From Actinomyces marseillensis (GTDB lineage Bacteria; Actinomycetota; Actinomycetes; Actinomycetales; Actinomycetaceae), in NCBI RefSeq assembly GCF_900155605.1, contig NZ_LT707420.1, positions 1,852,317 through 1,916,316 of the forward strand: DNA of 64,000 nucleotides. The letters run 5' to 3'. Every line of letters begins with the position of its first letter. Positions within the stretch are counted from its first letter, which is position 1. The notes under the pieces are model-generated. The model worked only from the letters and a program-made list of their open reading frames with translations, was not told the origin of the DNA and made no database searches. Made by a program: the position numbers and the translations under genes. Below are positions 53,809 to 62,206 of the stretch, piece after piece.

Positions 53809-54225
53809 TTAATCTTCGTTGAATCGTGCCGATGGCACTTCGGTCAGGTCGTGGGGGCCAAAAGCTCCCGGTAGTACTTGTTTCATGGTCATGACACCCT
53901 CGGGCATCAAGACCAGGCAGTCATTACCGCCGTGCTCAAAAATGAGCTGACGGCAACGACCACAGGGAGCAACCGGCTCGCAATTCCCGTTCACCGCAAC
54001 GACCGCCGCGAGGTGACCGCCACCGGAGCGCACCATCTGCGAAACCATTCCGCATTCAGCGCACAGTGTGACACCGTAACCGGCGTTCTCCACGTTGCAT
54101 CCCGAATAGGTCTGCCCGTCTGTTGTCAGTCCAGCTGCTCCAACGGGAAATCCGCTGTATGGGCAGTAGGCCTGTTCCATCGCCGAAATTGCAAGATCCT
54201 GAAGATCTTCCCAATTGATGTCCAT
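53809..54225 (-). CDS. cdd: Cytidine deaminase
   Basis: Deaminates cytidine and deoxycytidine to uridine forms. The 138-residue homotetrameric-type enzyme has YCPYSGFPVGAAGLT, the zinc/catalytic CAECG (Cys and the Glu proton shuttle) and PCGRCRQ with the other two Cys ligands. The ATG at 54225 has AAGGA 8 nt upstream. It lies directly after the nucleoside transporter permease, linking import to catabolism. Confidence 0.97.
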   Translation of the reverse strand: MDINWEDLQDLAISAMEQAYCPYSGFPVGAAGLTTDGQTYSGCNVENAGYGVTLCAECGMVSQMVRSGGGHLAAVVAVNGNCEPVAPCGRCRQLIFEHGGNDCLVLMPEGVMTMKQVLPGAFGPHDLTEVPSARFNED

Positions 54226-54252
54226 GACTCGGTCCTTCTATCTAGCAGTCGA

Positions 54253-55527
54253 TCACTTCGTGTAGGGAATGTTCTCAGCTGCCGGCGGACGGGACTTCCC
54301 GACGAATCCGGCGACCGCAATGATGGTCACGATGTAGGGAATCATCGAGATCAGGTCTGAAGGGATGGACTGCTCCAGGTTCGGCAGCAGGCGCGCAAGT
54401 GCCTGAGCAAAACCGAACATCAGTGCAGCACCCATGGCGCCGATCGGGTGCCACTTACCCAAGATCATTGCAGCCAAGGCAATGTAGCCATTGCCGGCGG
54501 AAATATTGTCGGTAAAGGACAGGTCCGAACCGATGGTGAAGAATGCACCGCCCAATCCCGCAAAACCGGAAGCAAGGATGGCATTGAGGGTTCGCGTGCG
54601 ATTGACGTTGATGCCGACGGTATCGGCTGCTCGCGGGTGCTCACCGCAGGCGCGAAGACGCAAGCCCCAACGCGAACGGTACAGGTAGATCGCCAAGAAA
54701 ATCACCGTGGCGTACATCAAGTAGACCAAGATGTTGTGGTTGAAGAGCATCGGGCCAATAACCGGGATTTCTCCCAGGATCGGAATCTTGATATCAGAGA
54801 GCGAGAACTTATTCGTATTGAAGAGTTCGGCCTTCTTCGTCATCCACGTTCCGTAGAAGAAAGTCGTCAGACCCGCTGCCAAGACGTTCAAGACCACACC
54901 GACGATGATCTGATCCACGCCATACTTGACCGAGAAGAGCGCCAAGAGGCAGCCAAGGAAGGCACCCGCGATCGGCGCTGCGATCAGGCCCGCCCATGAA
55001 GTCTGGAAGTACGAGGCAGCCATGACACCTGCGAAAGCTCCCAAGAGCAGGTCACCTTCAATGGCGATATTGACAACGCCAACACGTTCCGAAACAACGC
55101 CCGAAAGTGAACCGAAGATCAGAGGCGTTGAAATTGCAACGGTCGAATACAGTGTCGAGGTCAGTGTCACGACACCGCTAGAACCCGAACCTGCATAGAT
55201 CAGGAATCCGAAGACCGTTGCAATCCCGGCGACAATCATCATGGTGACATCAAGCCAACGCGGATTCTGCCGACGTGCCCATACCGAGTAGATCGACCAC
55301 ATGGCCACCACAAGAGTCAACGCTGTCAGCACCAGAAGGATCGGGCGTCCGGGGGTGACAATATCGTCAATATTGAGGCTCTGGGACTTGTCATTGAGTC
55401 GGATGGTGACGTCGCCGCTGACCTTGATCGTGAAGAGAATTTGCAGGAGCACTGCCAGAACGTAGACAACTGGCATCTTCCATGAACGCTTGAGTTGAAC
55501 GTCATTCATTGTTTGCGTCTGGCTCAT
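54253..55527 (-). CDS. Nucleoside ABC transporter permease 2 (NupQ/YufQ type)
   Basis: A 424-residue branched-chain-amino-acid-type (BPD_transp_2) permease. About nine hydrophobic segments are visible, with the family pattern FGSLSGVVSERVGVVNIAIEGDLLLGAF and the ATPase-docking GLRLRACGEHPRAADTVGINV. The first 120 residues include a helix and a long extracytoplasmic loop not found in minimal members. The ATG has GGAGAGG upstream and overlaps the first permease gene by 4 bp. With the BMP protein and the NupO-like ATPase it would form a nucleoside importer. Confidence 0.92.
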   Translation of the reverse strand: MSQTQTMNDVQLKRSWKMPVVYVLAVLLQILFTIKVSGDVTIRLNDKSQSLNIDDIVTPGRPILLVLTALTLVVAMWSIYSVWARRQNPRWLDVTMMIVAGIATVFGFLIYAGSGSSGVVTLTSTLYSTVAISTPLIFGSLSGVVSERVGVVNIAIEGDLLLGAFAGVMAASYFQTSWAGLIAAPIAGAFLGCLLALFSVKYGVDQIIVGVVLNVLAAGLTTFFYGTWMTKKAELFNTNKFSLSDIKIPILGEIPVIGPMLFNHNILVYLMYATVIFLAIYLYRSRWGLRLRACGEHPRAADTVGINVNRTRTLNAILASGFAGLGGAFFTIGSDLSFTDNISAGNGYIALAAMILGKWHPIGAMGAALMFGFAQALARLLPNLEQSIPSDLISMIPYIVTIIAVAGFVGKSRPPAAENIPYTK

Positions 55528-56786
55528 CGTGCCTCTCCTTCCGAATCGGTGGAGGCGCCATCGACGACGGCATCGCCGCCTTCAGACGCTGCATTTTCCT
55601 TCACTGCCGAGGCCGCGGCCGGACTCTTCCCGTCCTCTTCAGTATGTTCATCGCTGAGCTCAGCGAGCTCAGCGCGCAAGCTCTTCTTGGTTTCCTTGGG
55701 CAGGTGGAAGAGCCAGCGAACAAACATGGGGGCTGCAATGAGCAGGACGATCACTGACTGGAGGATCAGGATCATATCGATCGGGACGCCCTTCGCCTGC
55801 ATGGTGTAGCCACCTGCTTTAAAGGCACCGAAGAGAACACCTGCGCCCAGAGTGCCCAGGGGCTTGTTCCGACCCAAAAGAGCAACCGTAATGGCGTCAA
55901 AGCCGATGGTGCCAGTGATATCGCGCGAGACATAACCAACGGTGCCCAAGGCCTCGTTTGCGCCCGCAAGGCCGAGAAAGGCACCCGAGATGGCCATGGT
56001 GATTGCGGTAATCTTCCCCACCGAAATTCCGGCGGTACGGGCGGCCTCGGGATTGGCACCAACAGCTCGGATTTCAAAGCCCAAGGTCGAACGTTCAATG
56101 AGCCACCAGAAAATGATCACCGCAAGGAGCGCGACGAAAACACCCATGTGAATCTTGAAGGGCGCATCGAGAATGCGAGCGAAAGCGGCTGAATCCGCAA
56201 CCTTCGGAGTTTGAGGCTGATTAGAACCCGGGACCTGCCACGATGGCTTCGAAAGGATGTAGCCCAGCGCCAAGGTGGCAATCGAGTTCAACATGATGGT
56301 AACGATGACTTCGTTAGCACCGGTCTTTGCTTTGAGCACGCCGGCGATTCCGGCGTAAAGAGCACCGGCGACCATCGCTGCAAGAAGAGCAACAAGGGTG
56401 TGAATAACGGGAGGCAAGTTCATTGCGAAGCCAACCCACACAGCAGAAAGAGCACCGAAAATAATCTGGCCTTTACCGCCGATATTGAACAACCCTGCGC
56501 GGAATCCCAGAGCAAGACCCAAACCGCCCAGCACCAAGGGGATTGAGAAGAACAGGGAATCTGTCAGCGGCTTGATCTGGCGTTGGAAGCTGCGTGCGCC
56601 GGGGTCAAAGATTGCCCCGCGGAACATCGCATAATAGGCATCGAGTACCGATGCGCCAGTCATCGCGATCAAAATCGCACCTAGAGCAAAGGCAATGAGA
56701 ACCGCGAGGATGGAAACGAACCACCGCGATCCCAAGATGTGACGACACACAACCAGTGCCTTCGAAGGACGTTTTGCCTGGGTCAT
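55524..56786 (-). CDS. Nucleoside ABC transporter permease 1 (NupP/YufP type)
   Basis: A 420-residue membrane permease, partner of the permease gene it overlaps. It shows SLFFSIPLVLGGLGLALGFRAGLFNIGGKGQI, the docking loop FEIRAVGANPEAARTAGISV and GAFLGLAGANEALG. The C-terminal 60 residues are a charged, Ala/Glu/Ser-rich cytoplasmic tail. The ATG at 56786 shares one base with the ATPase stop (TGATG) and has GAGGAGA upstream; an in-frame GTG sits one codon earlier. Confidence 0.92.
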   Translation of the reverse strand: MTQAKRPSKALVVCRHILGSRWFVSILAVLIAFALGAILIAMTGASVLDAYYAMFRGAIFDPGARSFQRQIKPLTDSLFFSIPLVLGGLGLALGFRAGLFNIGGKGQIIFGALSAVWVGFAMNLPPVIHTLVALLAAMVAGALYAGIAGVLKAKTGANEVIVTIMLNSIATLALGYILSKPSWQVPGSNQPQTPKVADSAAFARILDAPFKIHMGVFVALLAVIIFWWLIERSTLGFEIRAVGANPEAARTAGISVGKITAITMAISGAFLGLAGANEALGTVGYVSRDITGTIGFDAITVALLGRNKPLGTLGAGVLFGAFKAGGYTMQAKGVPIDMILILQSVIVLLIAAPMFVRWLFHLPKETKKSLRAELAELSDEHTEEDGKSPAAASAVKENAASEGGDAVVDGASTDSEGEAR

Positions 56787-58348
56787 CACTTCTCCTCCTC
56801 GTGTGAATCCGAAACCTCAGCGTTTTCCTGCTCGCCCGCCACAGCCTCGTCATAGGGAACGCCGGCCATCATCAAACCGAGCACATCACGCGGGGTATCT
56901 GCAGGAACGATACCCATCACGCGGCCTCGATACATCACGACGATGCGGTCGGCCAGCGAAACTACTTCATCCAATTCGGATGAGATCAACAGGACGGGAA
57001 TGTTCTGGTCGCGAACCTCGACGATGCGCTTGTGGATGAACTCGATCGAGCCCACGTCCACGCCACGAGTTGGCTGATTCGCAACAAGCAGGTTGAGGTC
57101 CTTCGACATTTCGCGCGCGACAACGACCTTTTGCTGGTTTCCGCCCGAAAGCGAAGAAATCGGATCACTGATCGACGTCAGACGAATATCGAACTCTTCC
57201 TCCTTAGCCCGCGCATTTTGAGCGATGATTCCGAGCTTGAGCATGGGACCGGCCGCGAAACGCGAGTCCTTGTACTGGTCCAGGACCAGGTTTTCAGCGA
57301 TTGAGAAAGAGGAAATAATGCCATCGGTCGAACGGTCCTCGGGAATGAAGCCGATTCCCGCGTCCAAAGACTTGCGGGGGTTGGCGTGTGTAATGTCGAT
57401 TCCCTCGAGGAGGATCTCACCGGAGTTCGGGGTGGCCAAGCCCAAAATGGTCTGTGCAAGTTCGGTCTGACCGTTACCTTGAACACCAGCAACCGCAACA
57501 ATTTCACCACGTTCGACGCTGAAAGATACGTGGTCGAGGAGGGGCAAGCCCGTAGGAGAAAGCATGGAGATCTCCTTGAACTCCAATCCCCCACCGCTTG
57601 GATGTGCATCAGCTTTGTCAACGCGCATCATGACCGAGCGGCCGACCATCTTATTGGCCAGCTCAGATTCGGAGTCCTGCGGAGATGCTTCACCGACGAC
57701 GGTTCCGCGTCGAATGACAGTGATTTCATCTGCGACGGCACGGACCTCGCGCAGTTTGTGGGTGATGAAGACGATGGACGTTCCCGCATCGGCAAGTTGA
57801 CGCATAATCGCCATGAGTTCGTCGGTTTCCTGGGGAGTCAAAACTGCCGTTGGCTCGTCAAGAATAAGTACCTTTGCTTGACGCGAGAGGGCCTTAACGA
57901 TTTCGACTCGCTGCTGGGCACCAACAGAAAGGTCTTCGATGAGGGCATCGGGATCAAGATCGAAACCAAAGCGCGCAGAGACTTCTTCAACAGTGCGTCG
58001 CGCCTGCGCAAGATCAATCAACCCGCTTGCTTTTGTCGGTTCAAAACCGAGGGCGATCGATTCTGCGACGGTAAAGACCGGGATCAGCATAAAGTGCTGG
58101 TGCACCATTCCAATCCCCGCGGCAACCGCATCACCGGGGCCGTTGAAGCGGACCGGCTTCCCATCGATGAGGATTTCTCCTTCATCGGGCTGGTGAAGGC
58201 CGTAAAGCACATTCATCAGCGTTGATTTACCGGCTCCGTTTTCACCCAGAAGCGCGTGAATATGCCCTTCTTCGATGGTGAGGTTGATGTCATTATTTGC
58301 GACCAGAGGACCGAAACGTTTGGTGATCCCCTTGAGTTCCAACTTCAC
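56786..58348 (-). CDS. Nucleoside ABC transporter ATPase (NupO/YufO type)
   Basis: A 520-residue protein with two tandem ATPase domains, as in sugar and nucleoside importers. Domain 1 (about 1-240) has Walker A LLGENGAGKSTLMN, signature LSVGAQQRVEI and Walker B VLILDEPTAVL. Domain 2 (about 255-500) has a degenerate Walker A (AGVQGNGQTEL), LSGGNQQKVVVAREM and LVANQPTRGVDVG. The start is GTG with CGGAG 6 nt upstream. It is separated from the BMP lipoprotein gene by a strong hairpin. Confidence 0.95.
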   Translation of the reverse strand: MKLELKGITKRFGPLVANNDINLTIEEGHIHALLGENGAGKSTLMNVLYGLHQPDEGEILIDGKPVRFNGPGDAVAAGIGMVHQHFMLIPVFTVAESIALGFEPTKASGLIDLAQARRTVEEVSARFGFDLDPDALIEDLSVGAQQRVEIVKALSRQAKVLILDEPTAVLTPQETDELMAIMRQLADAGTSIVFITHKLREVRAVADEITVIRRGTVVGEASPQDSESELANKMVGRSVMMRVDKADAHPSGGGLEFKEISMLSPTGLPLLDHVSFSVERGEIVAVAGVQGNGQTELAQTILGLATPNSGEILLEGIDITHANPRKSLDAGIGFIPEDRSTDGIISSFSIAENLVLDQYKDSRFAAGPMLKLGIIAQNARAKEEEFDIRLTSISDPISSLSGGNQQKVVVAREMSKDLNLLVANQPTRGVDVGSIEFIHKRIVEVRDQNIPVLLISSELDEVVSLADRIVVMYRGRVMGIVPADTPRDVLGLMMAGVPYDEAVAGEQENAEVSDSHEEEK

Positions 58349-58403
58349 TGTAACTCCGCCCTTCTGCGCGGTTGAGTTTCGGTTTCAGGATAGCTGATAC
58401 AGC

Positions 58404-58434
58404 GAAGGCGCGGTGGAGAGACCACCGCGCCTTC
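58404..58434 (-). terminator. Hairpin after the BMP lipoprotein gene
   Basis: Perfect 13-bp stem (58404-58416 with 58422-58434), 5-nt loop, 16 bp after the lipoprotein stop. Without a T-run it more likely stabilises or limits transcripts between the abundant binding protein and the transporter genes. Confidence 0.7.
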
Positions 58435-58450
58435 ACTTAGTGTTCACGAA

Positions 58451-59554
58451 TCACTTCGGGGAGTTCGTGGACTCAACCTTCAGTTCGCCCTTCTTGATCT
58501 GATCGGTGAGTTTGGTGAGCTCATCCTTCAGATCCTGAGGAACCTTGGAATCGAATTCGTGGAAGGGAGCGATGGAGACACCACCGTTTTCCAGAGTACC
58601 CACGTAAGGAGTCGCGCTGAACTTGCCGTTCACAGAGTCCGTGATGGCCTGCTCAACCGAAGCACCGATTTCCTTCATGACCGAGGTCAGAATGATCGAC
58701 TTGTAGTCGGGGGCAGATTCGTACCAGTCGGAGTCAACACCAATGATGTAGGTCTTGCCATCGGCCTTTGCAGCAGCAGCTGCGCCCAGGCCCACAGGAC
58801 CAGCGACGGGCATGATGATGTCAGCGCCCTGGTCGATGAACTGCTGTGCCTGCTGCTTGCCCAGTGCCTGGTCATCGAAGGACTGGGTGAAGGAGCCGTT
58901 CTGGGTTGCCTTGTCCCAGCCGAGAACCTGGACGTTCGTGCCCTTTGCCTTGTTGTAGGCTGCGACACCATCGGCGAAGCCGTCCATGAAGACGGTAACC
59001 GAAGGAATCTGGATGCCACCGAAGGTGGCGACCTTGCCGGTCTTGCTCATTCCCGCTGCGGCGTAACCAGCCAGGTAAGCAGCTTCAGCGGTGTTGAAGA
59101 GCAGAGGACGTGCGTTCTCAACGGTTACGGTCTTGTTGGAGTCGTCCGAGAAGGAAGAGTCAACAAGTGCGTAGTGGACGTCCTTGTTCTCGTTTGCAGA
59201 GGCGTGCAGTGCCTTCTCCAAGTTGAAGCCAACGCCGATGATCAGATTGCAGCCGTCGGAGACCATTGATTCAGTGTTGGGTACGAAGTCCGACGAAGAG
59301 GAGGACTCTGCCGTGTTGATCTGAATGCCGAGCTTCGACTGTGCGGCCTTCAGGCCGTTGTATGCGGATTCGTTGAAGGACTTGTCGTCCCAACCGCCAG
59401 CATCAGAAACGGCGCAAGCCTTGAAGCTTGCGCCATTGGAAGATGCGCTCGAGGTCGAGCCAGAATCCGAAGAGGGCTTCGAACCGGACGAGCACGCGGT
59501 CAGTGCGAGCGTAGCAACGCCAGCGACTGCAACGATTCTTGTGAGGGTCTTCAT
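58451..59554 (-). CDS. BMP-family nucleoside-binding lipoprotein
   Basis: A 367-residue extracellular binding lipoprotein of the BMP/PnrA family, which binds purine and pyrimidine nucleosides. A signal (MKTLTRIVAVAGVATLAL) ends in the lipobox LTAC, then a Ser-rich tether. The ligand domain has CAVSDAGGWDDKSFNESAYNG (first Asp and Phe/Asn contact region), LAGYAAAGMSKTGKVATFGG and YIIGVDSDWYESAPDYK. The ATG has TTGGAGG 9 nt upstream. It is directly upstream of the matching transporter genes and downstream of the 5'-nucleotidase gene. Confidence 0.94.
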   Translation of the reverse strand: MKTLTRIVAVAGVATLALTACSSGSKPSSDSGSTSSASSNGASFKACAVSDAGGWDDKSFNESAYNGLKAAQSKLGIQINTAESSSSSDFVPNTESMVSDGCNLIIGVGFNLEKALHASANENKDVHYALVDSSFSDDSNKTVTVENARPLLFNTAEAAYLAGYAAAGMSKTGKVATFGGIQIPSVTVFMDGFADGVAAYNKAKGTNVQVLGWDKATQNGSFTQSFDDQALGKQQAQQFIDQGADIIMPVAGPVGLGAAAAAKADGKTYIIGVDSDWYESAPDYKSIILTSVMKEIGASVEQAITDSVNGKFSATPYVGTLENGGVSIAPFHEFDSKVPQDLKDELTKLTDQIKKGELKVESTNSPK

Positions 59555-59871
59555 GCCGTTATTCCTCCAAGTAGAGTGTGTTGATACACAGTAGGTTGGT
59601 TGCGACAGCGCGAATCAACCACTTGGAAGACACGCGCACCACCGCTTGCGAGAACGCATACGTGTGCTGCGTTGACGCCCTTTTAGAGTTTCTCCCATCA
59701 CGTTCGGACGCGTCAAGGCGAATCGGCCTCAGCGCGATAACGAATCGATAAAAGTTATATTTTCCGTCCATGCATACGCCTGTGGGCGGCAGGATTTCTT
59801 CATCCCACCGCCCACAGGCGCAGGTCACTCGGGCTTTCCACCGGCATATCCCGGCGAATACCGAGTTCCTA
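59555..59871. other. 317-bp intergenic region between ushA-type gene and BMP gene
   Basis: It holds two recognisable items. Near the lipoprotein gene, TGTGTTGATACACA (59577-59590) is an inverted repeat that could be an operator, about 22 bp before the start codon. Near the nucleotidase gene, a 13-bp hairpin (59777-59789 with 59808-59820) probably ends that transcript. A separate promoter for the BMP-transporter genes is likely here, but I cannot fix its boxes. Confidence 0.55.
59777..59820 (-). terminator. Hairpin after the 5'-nucleotidase gene
   Basis: Perfect 13-bp stem (59777-59789 with 59808-59820) with an 18-nt loop; only scattered T residues follow on the minus strand. Confidence 0.65.
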
Positions 59872-62175
59872 TCATGCAAACTTGCGACGCATCACCAAGC
59901 CGAGTCCACCCATACCGAGAGCGGCCAAAGCGACCAGCGCGGCCTCGGAACCGGTACGTGCCAGCTTCTTGCCCGCAACGCCCTTTGCCTTCGCCCCCGC
60001 AGCGCCCGGCTGTTGTGCCGCAACCGGGCAGGTGACCTGAACGGTCAAGCCAGAGGCCTCGGGAACGACGGTGCCAAAGTCGGTCTCAACGGTAACGGGA
60101 AGCGAGAGCACTCCCCCTTCGGGCTTGGCAGCGCACACCGACATCGGCAGCGAGGCCTTCAGAGTTGCCTGGCCAGCGCCGTCGGTTGTGATAATCGAGG
60201 CCTCATCGGATGCGTGCTCTTCGCGCAGTGAGTTGTTGACGCTTGCATTGACAGCTACCGCTCCGAAGGAAACCTTGACATTCTGGGTCTTTCCGGGGCC
60301 CTCGGAGAAGGACAGGCCGCGCAAAGGCACGGTGAATTCCTGATCGGGAGTCACCGGATCGCTCGGGAGCGTCACGCCAATTGCCTGCTTGAGAGTCGCA
60401 GCCTTGATGCCATTGTGTGCAGCCAGATACTCGTTGAACTTATCGCGGTCGAGGTTACCCAGAACCGTCTTCGTTCCACGGGTCAGTGCCGGGAAGGTGT
60501 CGCCTCCAGCAAGGAGGAAGGTCACCGACCCAACCGTGTACTCCTTGTTCATATCAATGGGCGCACCATTGACGAGCAACGAGGTAATGCGCTCACCGTA
60601 GGGCTTGGAAGGATCGTAGGTGTACTGGACATTCTTTGACAGACCAAGCTTGAGCAGCGGGCGCGAGTTCTGCGAGTTCAGGTTCGTCTTCCACTGTTCT
60701 TCCAGAGCATCCTTCACATCAGAGCCCTTGATGGTCACGTATCCCAGCTCGTTCGAGAAGGGCATGACGTCGTAGCTCTGCTTGTAGGTGATGGTGCCAT
60801 CGCTACCGGGTTCAAGATCTGCACGCAGACCGCCAGCATTGATCATGCCGATATCAACGGGGTTGCCATCGGGTGTGCGGATTGTTTCACGCATCGCGTC
60901 AGCAGCCAGGTTGCCCAGGGTCGACTCGATACCGCGGTTACCGCCCTTTTCGATGCTTCCATCGGGGGCCTCGAAGATGCCGCGGTGGAAGCTCTCGGTG
61001 TAGCCCCGTGCCACGACCTGGGCACCGGCGACGGCCGAGGCCTGCTGCGCGCGGGTGACAACTGCCTTCGTCTGCGGGTCTTCACCGCACTCGTAGACGG
61101 TTGCAGCAGGGATCAGCTTGGTGTCGGCCTTGACGACCTTTCCGGTCGCCGTATCGTAGGAGATCTGAATCAGGCCCAGGTTATCCGTGTAGGAACCGGA
61201 GGCAACGCCCGCCAGAAGGGGGTTCTGAGAGGTGAGCTCGACCGCCGAATCGACATGGTCAAACTCGTAAGGAACGTGCGTATCGCCACCCATGAGGCCG
61301 TCAACATCGGGGCCCATCTTCGGGTAGTTGTTCTTCACGTCATCGTCAAGCATGGCGATGACGATCTGCGCGGTTCCGTCCTGCTTGAGTTGCTTCGCCA
61401 GGGTGTTGATCTTGGCGATTGGATCCTTGAAAGTCAGGCCTTGAGTGGTTCCGGGGCTGAGCTTGTAGGGAACGTCCTCGGCAATCGCACCGATGAACGC
61501 GACGGTCACCCCCGAAGGAGAGGTCCACAGCTTGTACTCTCCCAGGTAGGGAGTGCCCGCTCCCCACGTTCCCATTCCTTCAACGTTTGCAGCAAGGTAG
61601 GGGAAGTTCGTTTGAACGAACTCAGAGGGGTTTGAGCCATCGACGCGCTGCTTGAAGACTGCCTGGCCCATATCCAACTCGTGGTTGCCCATGGTCGAAC
61701 CCAGGGGATGCATCGTGTTGAGCGCTTCGATGGTCGGGTTATCCTTCAACGCGCCCGAAGTGTAGGGAGACGCGCCAATGTTGTCGCCCAGCAGGGTGAA
61801 GCTTGAGTTCGGGTTCGCTGCGCTTGCTCGCTTGAGATAGCAATTCATCGCAGGAAGACCCGCCTCGACGACCTTGCGGGTCTTGCGATCCTTTTGCATC
61901 TCGATGTGTCCGTGCACATCGGTGAGGTTGTACAGGTCCAGGGTGACGATATCGGATGCGCCGCGATCCGTACCAGCCGCGGGGGCCGGCGCGGGGGTGG
62001 CCTGGCTTGCCGAGGCCGTGGCTTCGGCGGCGGGGGTCGGCGCGGTGGCCTCGGGGCTGGCCTCCGTCGTCGAAGTCGCCTCGCCGGCGGGGTCTGCGAA
62101 GGCAGCTAGAGGCGTTGCGAAGAGCGCGAGGGCTGCGCCGGTCGCAATCACCGCCCTTCGGGTTCGAGTGAGCAT
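59872..62175 (-). CDS. Secreted, wall-anchored 5'-nucleotidase (UshA family)
   Basis: A 767-residue surface enzyme that would dephosphorylate extracellular nucleotides to nucleosides. A Sec signal (LTRTRRAVIATGAALALFATPLAAFA) is followed by an Ala/Thr/Pro linker, a metallophosphatase domain (LYNLTDVHGHIEMQ, LLGDNIGASPY, GNHELDMG, GGDTHVPYEF) and the UshA C-terminal nucleotide-binding domain (INAGGLRADLEPGSDGTITY, LPFSNEL-like MPFSNELGYV). The end carries a sorting signal: LARTG, a hydrophobic helix and MRRKFA. The ATG at 62175 has AGAGG 7 nt upstream. It follows the nuclease gene by 31 bp, so they share an operon. Confidence 0.93.
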   Translation of the reverse strand: MLTRTRRAVIATGAALALFATPLAAFADPAGEATSTTEASPEATAPTPAAEATASASQATPAPAPAAGTDRGASDIVTLDLYNLTDVHGHIEMQKDRKTRKVVEAGLPAMNCYLKRASAANPNSSFTLLGDNIGASPYTSGALKDNPTIEALNTMHPLGSTMGNHELDMGQAVFKQRVDGSNPSEFVQTNFPYLAANVEGMGTWGAGTPYLGEYKLWTSPSGVTVAFIGAIAEDVPYKLSPGTTQGLTFKDPIAKINTLAKQLKQDGTAQIVIAMLDDDVKNNYPKMGPDVDGLMGGDTHVPYEFDHVDSAVELTSQNPLLAGVASGSYTDNLGLIQISYDTATGKVVKADTKLIPAATVYECGEDPQTKAVVTRAQQASAVAGAQVVARGYTESFHRGIFEAPDGSIEKGGNRGIESTLGNLAADAMRETIRTPDGNPVDIGMINAGGLRADLEPGSDGTITYKQSYDVMPFSNELGYVTIKGSDVKDALEEQWKTNLNSQNSRPLLKLGLSKNVQYTYDPSKPYGERITSLLVNGAPIDMNKEYTVGSVTFLLAGGDTFPALTRGTKTVLGNLDRDKFNEYLAAHNGIKAATLKQAIGVTLPSDPVTPDQEFTVPLRGLSFSEGPGKTQNVKVSFGAVAVNASVNNSLREEHASDEASIITTDGAGQATLKASLPMSVCAAKPEGGVLSLPVTVETDFGTVVPEASGLTVQVTCPVAAQQPGAAGAKAKGVAGKKLARTGSEAALVALAALGMGGLGLVMRRKFA

Positions 62176-62206
62176 ATTGTTTCCTCTCATGATGGTTGGG
62201 TGAAGG

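Noticed and set aside
57386..58225. 279-codon plus-strand frame opposite the NupO-type ATPase
   Set aside because: Antisense to two clear ABC ATPase domains.
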